Shown here piece after piece: positions 58,374 through 64,000 of a DNA stretch of 64,000 bases. The position numbers and the translations under genes were made by a program. Position 1 is the first letter of the stretch, and every line of letters starts with the position of its first letter. The notes under the pieces are model-generated. The model was not told the origin of the DNA. It ran no database searches and saw nothing but the letters and a program-made list of their open reading frames with translations. Source of the stretch: Solen grandis (taxonomy: Eukaryota > Mollusca > Bivalvia > Adapedonta > Solenidae); assembly GCA_021229015.1 (NCBI GenBank), contig CM037789.1, positions 43,390,377 through 43,454,376 on the forward strand, read 5' to 3'.

Positions 58374-61300
58374 TTTTGTGAGACTTAGATCAGTTGAGTC
58401 AGGCCTGTTTAAAACGACTAAAAATATACAAGAGCATCAAAGCATTGGATGATGAATTTGCAAGGGGTGGTAACCTACTGAAAACAACATGTGGAATATC
58501 AGATAAATGCTGAAGAATTTTCATACTTTTTTATGAAATGGATATTAATAATGGACTGTCCTAGATATTTAAATCATAATTCATGAAATACATTTCCAAA
58601 AATACAGCATTTAGGTAATATATTTAAAGTTCTTATATGTTGACAAAAGAAATGAATGCACGCCATAATACAACTAATGGACGAAAAGTCACATCTCCAC
58701 GTCTGTATGTTAGATACATCTGATAGAAGTTTGGAACACTCGGTGTTTTCTTTAGAATTTTGATGGAAATAAATTCAAAGTGAATAACGATTATGCTTCC
58801 TCCCCTCTTTAAGGTGTTGATGAAGGAATGATACAACTGTCTTTCTAGTCTTTAATTAAATTGCTGCGTGCGGAATGACAACCTATTGACGTAATTAGAG
58901 ATACTGCAATGGCTGACATGGATCATGGTTTGGAAAATTTAGGAAACAAACGTTTGCCAGAAATGTTAACAGTAGACGTTGAGTCATCTTGTTTATCGAC
59001 GATGTAAACCTTAATATAATTGTTTAGCAGAAAGTTGGCCTCTATTTATACGCCTTTAATTTTTCACGACCGACGTTTTGATGATGATCTATGCAGGGAA
59101 GTGAGAAACAAATTAACCAAATTATATTATAGAGAATATATTTCTTTATGTTTAATGGGATGGTCTTGGCTTTTATGTAATCAATGTACACTCTAAACAG
59201 TCTTGTAACAAACATTAACTTTCACTCCTCACCTATTTTGAATTACGGTTTAACAATTGAATTATATATGACATCACGAAATCGGTAATGATATAGGTGT
59301 AGTAATATTATATATACAATGATGTATTTCGGCTAAACGTATGTAGGTTAAAAAATATATCAAGCCTAAAGTCTGCGGAGCAGAAGAGCAATTGTACTAT
59401 GCCTTACTACTTTGTGATGTGAGGGGGTACATAGTAATAACTTTCAAATAATCCATCCAAACTCTGGACAATGGAATTGTTATTCTTATTACTGATATTG
59501 TGTAAACCATAGCTACATCTAACTGCCCAATCGGTGTTGATATCTTTATTGTCCACATTTATTGTATATATTTATCACTCCCTTAATTGCCATGTTTCTC
59601 GCACGTTTACTTACACTTTCAGTAAATATTAAAATAGAGTAACAATTAAAATAATTGATTTGAATAATTAAGAGATATGAAATATTCTACATAATGTATA
59701 AAAAGGAAAAGATTAGGCCATTTTGGGGCGCTATTTTTCAAGAGATCAACTTCATAATACCATTAATGTTAGATGACTGAGTTGAGCACTTGTACCAAAC
59801 AAAATCTATTCTGAAAAAGGTTAAAGAGGAGAAACGTTTCTGTGTAGAATATATAAAGAAAGAAGCCGACCTCCAGGCACCTACTTTTAAGGGAGTTACT
59901 TTATTATTTAAGTAAATAATGTGGATTGCCATAAGATCACCATTACTGCCAACTGAATGTAAATGAGCAATTGAGTATCACAGAAGAGGAATATTGAAAG
60001 TTTCTATATAGAAAATAATAGGAATCCAGTCGACATCCTAGGGGTATCATTTTTCACAATATCATCTTCATTTGAGCAACTATGGTTGATGGCCATACGG
60101 TAACCATTTGTTCCGATTGAAAAGAAAGGAAAAGTAAGGATTTGTTTCAGAGAAGAAGAACTGTATTTTTTTTTTAATTTCTATTTCAAACTAAACGTCA
60201 AGTCATGATGTTTATTATTAATAAACTTGCATGTGGTTTTAAACAAATCGAGGACGTTCATTACATAAATTAACTTCTTACGTTGGACATTAGATCGAAC
60301 AATATGAATTATGTAGGTAATACATTAATTTTCCCAAATCAGTGGGAAATGATAGACCGGCCCGTAAAACTAGTTATGCATCCCAATTGATCCAGTCGTC
60401 ACAACCAGGAAGATCATTAGCCTAAGTTCCCTTCAAAATCTTTATTTGGGAAACTTTATTGAGTTTAACAACAAATCTATTTGAGTGAATTACATTGCAT
60501 TGAAAATCACATTTGTAATGCATAATCGTTTGACTTAAAGTTTGAATAATGATTAATTTCATAATGGAATAATACACCATGCTTTATATACCTGCTTTAT
60601 GATGCAAATAATTCTTATTAAGTTGCATACGTTTATGGCAGTCAAGTTCTCTTAAGCATGATTAGAACATCGCAACGATGCAAATATGCATAAAATGTCT
60701 TATTACCTCAGCGCTAATGCATTCTTTGCAGTAGTAAGCATGCTGTAAAACCAATTTTACACCTTTTGTTGAATTTGAAGGTATGCCATAGCTGTTTAAA
60801 GGACTACAAAATGCATTATCTTGAATTATACTGAAATTAGCAGTCTTCTTCACATACGGGAACACCATCATTGTTTTAGTAATGTAATGAAGCGTGTGTG
60901 GTTTACCGAAATGAAAAATAATCAATCAACAAATAAAACGAGCAGTATGGTGAATTAGAAACTGTATTTCAAAATATATTATCTTCAACAAGGTCCGCAT
61001 GAAGTATAAACAGTTATCCGAATCCTAGCATGACTGATCTTCTTTGTACCCAATCTTACTTACAGTTACTGTTGTTTTTGTCACTAAACAGGGAACCAGT
61101 CTTGTGCAAAGCACCTCGTCACTGCCAAATGTGATTGGAGAATGTAACAAACTTATGATTGGTTGGGAATTAATGGACAACACTAAATGACATTTAATAC
61201 AATTGTTAATCATCAAGTTTGAGACCTGTAAAATATACAAAGTGAATAGATAGATTCTTTCCAAAGACCAACATCCGGAAGTAGCTACGTCAGCATTATT

Positions 61301-61926
61301 CTTACCAACAGAAAATGCATGTACTAAAAATGCTAGCACAACAAAGGTTATTTTGAGATGCATTCCTCTCAGTAAATTCAAACTTTCGGATCTATCGTTT
61401 TATTTTCGGTCTCCAGAACATATTATTTGATAACAACCAACATAAATTAACAAAAAAGTATTCAAATTGTGACGGCATTTTTTTCAGTGACGAGGGTAGG
61501 CGTTAATATTTCTTTTTATACGAAATTTATGATGCACTTTCTTTTAAAATACATAGGATGGGAAACAATGATATCGACGACCACTTCATTTGAAATATGA
61601 TAAACAAATAATAATATAACTGTTAATAATGTGTTTATACATCAGATACAATCAAAATAGACAATGAATAGTACTAGGCCCAAATATCGATTATGTCAAG
61701 TATATTTTTCAGTATTGTATACTAAAAAGATTAAAAAAAATTATCTGTGGAGGTATCTATAGGCAAAAGTTTCCTACATATCATTTACTAGAGGAGGTTT
61801 GATTTCGACCTCCAATCAAGATTATTAAAAAAATATCAATAAGCACAAAAGTAGATAAAAAGCAATGTATTGAGGACGACTGGTAACTTATAGGGTCATT
61901 TCACAAAGGATTGTTTTGGTTCTGAT

Positions 61927-62458
61927 AGGGCGTGCTCGATTGGCCAGTCGGAACTGCACCAGAACTGAATTCCGATTCTTCTAGAGATTTTACCAAACGA
62001 GTGGATATATGTCGGAACTGAATTGTATAGACGGCCTGTATAGAGACAATGATGACTTAACTACTCCTATTCGACGACGTTCTTGACAGTTCTTCTGACG
62101 ACTGCGAGGACAATTCATTCCCAGCAGTAATTTTGCCTGCATGTCACTTTTAACTGTCGGTACAGTACATATTTTGCGTTGATTTTTTTTCTCCAATTTA
62201 TTTATACCATATTATTAAATTATTGTCATAGATAAGAGGGTTTTACTCCTATTTCTACAACAATTGCTTACAAAACTCAGAACTCACATGTTTGCAGTAA
62301 CGTGTCCGCCATTTTGGTTAGGTTTAAAACGCGGCTCAATTCTGCTCACACCACTTGGTGCGCTGGAACAGGTAGAATTCTGTCGGCACACTGTTCTGGC
62401 GTACTCGATTGGAATTCTCTCTGTTCTAATATTTGGAATTTCCAATCGAGCACGCTCA
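61927..62458. mobile_element. Candidate element with GCGTGCTCGATTGG ends
   Basis: GGGCGTGCTCGATTGGCCA at 61927 and TTTCCAATCGAGCACGCTC ending 62458 share a perfect 14-base inverted core. GGAACTG..GAATT words recur inside. No ORF with a recognisable domain; overlapping 62-69-codon frames look accidental. Confidence 0.5.
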
Positions 62459-62526
62459 TAGCTTGTGAGCACTGTCGAGTACTAACTTATACCTTTCGTT
62501 GGAATATCTGACGCGATCACTTCGAA

Positions 62527-63221
62527 CAAGAGGGCCTGAATCGCTCACCTGAGAAACATTTCGCTCAATGCCAATTATTGTATTACGAGTCATATTGAAT
62601 ACATAATCTATGCAGAAGTACAGCAAGATAATCTAAATTCAACACAAAAACTGTACATGCCATCCAAACTTTGAAGGTCATTGCTCTAATAAGTCTATAT
62701 AAAATCAAGTGACCCCTTGGACGGAGCCAATTTCGACCCCAGGGTCATGATTTGAACGAACTTGGTAATGGCCCATTAGACAATGCCACACACCAAATAT
62801 CTAAACTCCAGGCCTTGTGGTTTCTGACAAGAAAATTTTTTTAGTTTTTCTTATATAAGTCTATGTAAAATCAAGTGACCCCTGGGGCTGGGCCAATTTC
62901 GACACCAGGGTCATGATTTGAACAAACTTGGTGATGGCCCATAAGACAATGCCACACACCAAATATCTAAGCTTGCGGTATCGGAGAAAAAGATTTCTAA
63001 AGATTTCAAAAAATATTCTAAAAATATATTTTTATCTCCTGTGACCCAGATATGCAATGGATCGGAACCATTTGAACAAACATGGTAGAACTTTATGCAA
63101 GGAACATCACATGCAATTTTCATTGAATTTAACCCAATGGTTTCGGAGGAGATGTCATTTGAAATATTTGTGGACGACGGACGGACGACGGACAGCCATT
63201 GATCCTAAAAGCTCAGGTGAG
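62527..63221 (-). mobile_element. Hairpin-ended (Helentron-like) element, reverse orientation
   Basis: ACAAGAGGGCC..GAATCGCTCACCTGAG at the left is the complement of the family's 3' end, but the terminal GGGCCATCATGGCCC palindrome is largely deleted. The interior has two units of about 170 bp (AAAATCAAGTGACCCCT, CCAGGGTCATGATTTGAAC, AATGCCACACACCAAATATC). The right end, GACGACGGACGGACGACGG then GCTCAGGTGAGCT, is the complement of the GTCC tract and 5' end. Confidence 0.8.
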
Positions 63222-64000
63222 CTAAAAAGTGATCAGCTACTGTTTTAAAACATATTGAAAAACAGTAGCCAATCAAAAACCGTCGGCCTGTGGTCGTCTT
63301 TGTCGCCCTTTGGAGCTTTCGTATAGTCTCTGCCGCTCTCTACCGAGTGTCGTCTACCAGTGGTACTTTCGCACACTTGCGGCCTGGAAACATGTCTATC
63401 GACCCCTCCCCAGCCATGGTACATTGGTCGGGACTCAAGCGGGTCATAAAATGGGACGATTCAGGACGACATTTCGGCCGTTCAAAACAATTATTCATCG
63501 GGGACAATCTGGTCTTTATTGGATCGACCGAAAGAAAACAATCCTTCGTGATATGTCCCTATTTAGAGGAGAAATATAAATATATGGGACCTGGCAACTA
63601 CACATAATGCTAATGTATATGGCTTCAATCAGCAGACCTGTAACGACTGTAACAGAAAATAATTCTAATTTGTGGATCGTGAATTATTTAGTTCAATACG
63701 TATGTATTGTGAATAGCCAAAGGCGTTTTGCAGATATTGCAATTAAATTTGAACATATATTTATTAACTACAATCTCAACGCCAATCCGTCTTTGCTTAC
63801 AATGCTGTGATTCTATATACGGACATTAAATTGATATTAAACCTCCATGTGGAAATAATACGTTTGGAAATTTAATAAGGAAATAATGCAATTTAGAATA
63901 AATCGTATATGCCAGCTTCATCTTAATTATCATGACGTCATGTTTTATACCATTCCTACAATCATTAATTGTAGGTGAAATATTCTTAGACTATTTCTTA
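63222..64000. other. Terminal intergenic stretch, no gene recognised
   Basis: Overlapping frames of 89-105 codons at 63290-63607 lie in a locally GC-richer patch (GGGACGATTCAGGACGACAT) but match no family I know. The rest is AT-rich. Confidence 0.4.

Larger units (their letters stand above)
54180..61830. repeat. Segmental duplication, copy B (non-coding)
   Basis: Partner of copy A. It carries its own insertions: the mariner relic at 54311-55329, a block at about 56275-57080 with a SINE head, and a SINE at 58223-58363. Subunits B1 (about 57.5-57.85 kb) and B2 (about 60.4-60.9 kb) mirror A1/A2. For example AACGATGCAAC-type words occur at 47147, 52193, 57781 and 60675. No ORF is shared with copy A. 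Confidence 0.85.

Noticed and set aside
63290..63607. Overlapping 105- and 89-codon plus-strand ORFs in a GC-richer patch
   Set aside because: Two frames open in the same stretch, neither with a recognisable domain, next to a transposon end. Probably composition-driven.

Overview
This window looks like nuclear DNA from an invertebrate animal, most probably a marine bivalve mollusc (a venerid-type clam is my best guess). The sequence is AT-rich. Its two clean genes have compact exons, kilobase introns and GT-AG splice sites. The rest is dense with repeats of the kind common in bivalve genomes: tRNA-derived SINEs, TTAA-flanked MITEs, hairpin-ended elements carrying GTCC-rich tracts, a CR1/L2-like LINE, a hAT relic and a mariner relic. 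There are two runs of 100 N (6753-6852 and 18733-18832). No bacterial features, rRNA genes, credible free-standing tRNA genes or CRISPR arrays were seen.

Layout. 1-1390: 3' part of a LINE reverse transcriptase, minus strand, frameshifted. 3.3-7.2 kb: MITEs, a SINE and the end of a hairpin-ended element. 7.5-11.55 kb, minus strand: a two-exon, ZNF862-like hAT transposase relic whose intron holds a 1.4-kb hairpin-ended element. 11.9-16.2 kb: a tandem complex repeat in three copies, the third split by another hairpin-ended element. 16.6-17.4 kb: a TA-flanked MITE. 18.0-18.7 kb: a tandem array running into the second gap.

19,705-29,016, plus strand: eight exons joining in frame into a 12-transmembrane SLC16/monocarboxylate-transporter-like protein (499 residues from the first exon I can place; the initiating exon is missing). 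34,400-40,766, minus strand: a complete three-coding-exon class A GPCR of 376 residues, of the FMRFamide-receptor-like invertebrate type. These are the only two genes with strong evidence of being intact. They lie on opposite strands with their 3' ends facing each other, and nothing in the sequence links their functions.

41-64 kb: no convincing gene. Most of it is an old tandem segmental duplication (about 45.2-53.1 kb against about 54.2-61.8 kb). Each copy seems to contain an earlier duplication, giving four related subunits, later peppered with copy-specific transposons: SINEs, a 0.9-kb TIR element, TTAA MITEs and a mariner relic. The most interesting signals are this nested duplication, the transporter's apparent loss of the charged residues expected for monocarboxylate/proton transport, the GPCR's altered activation motifs, and the hairpin-ended repeat family that keeps its ends while exchanging its internal arrays.
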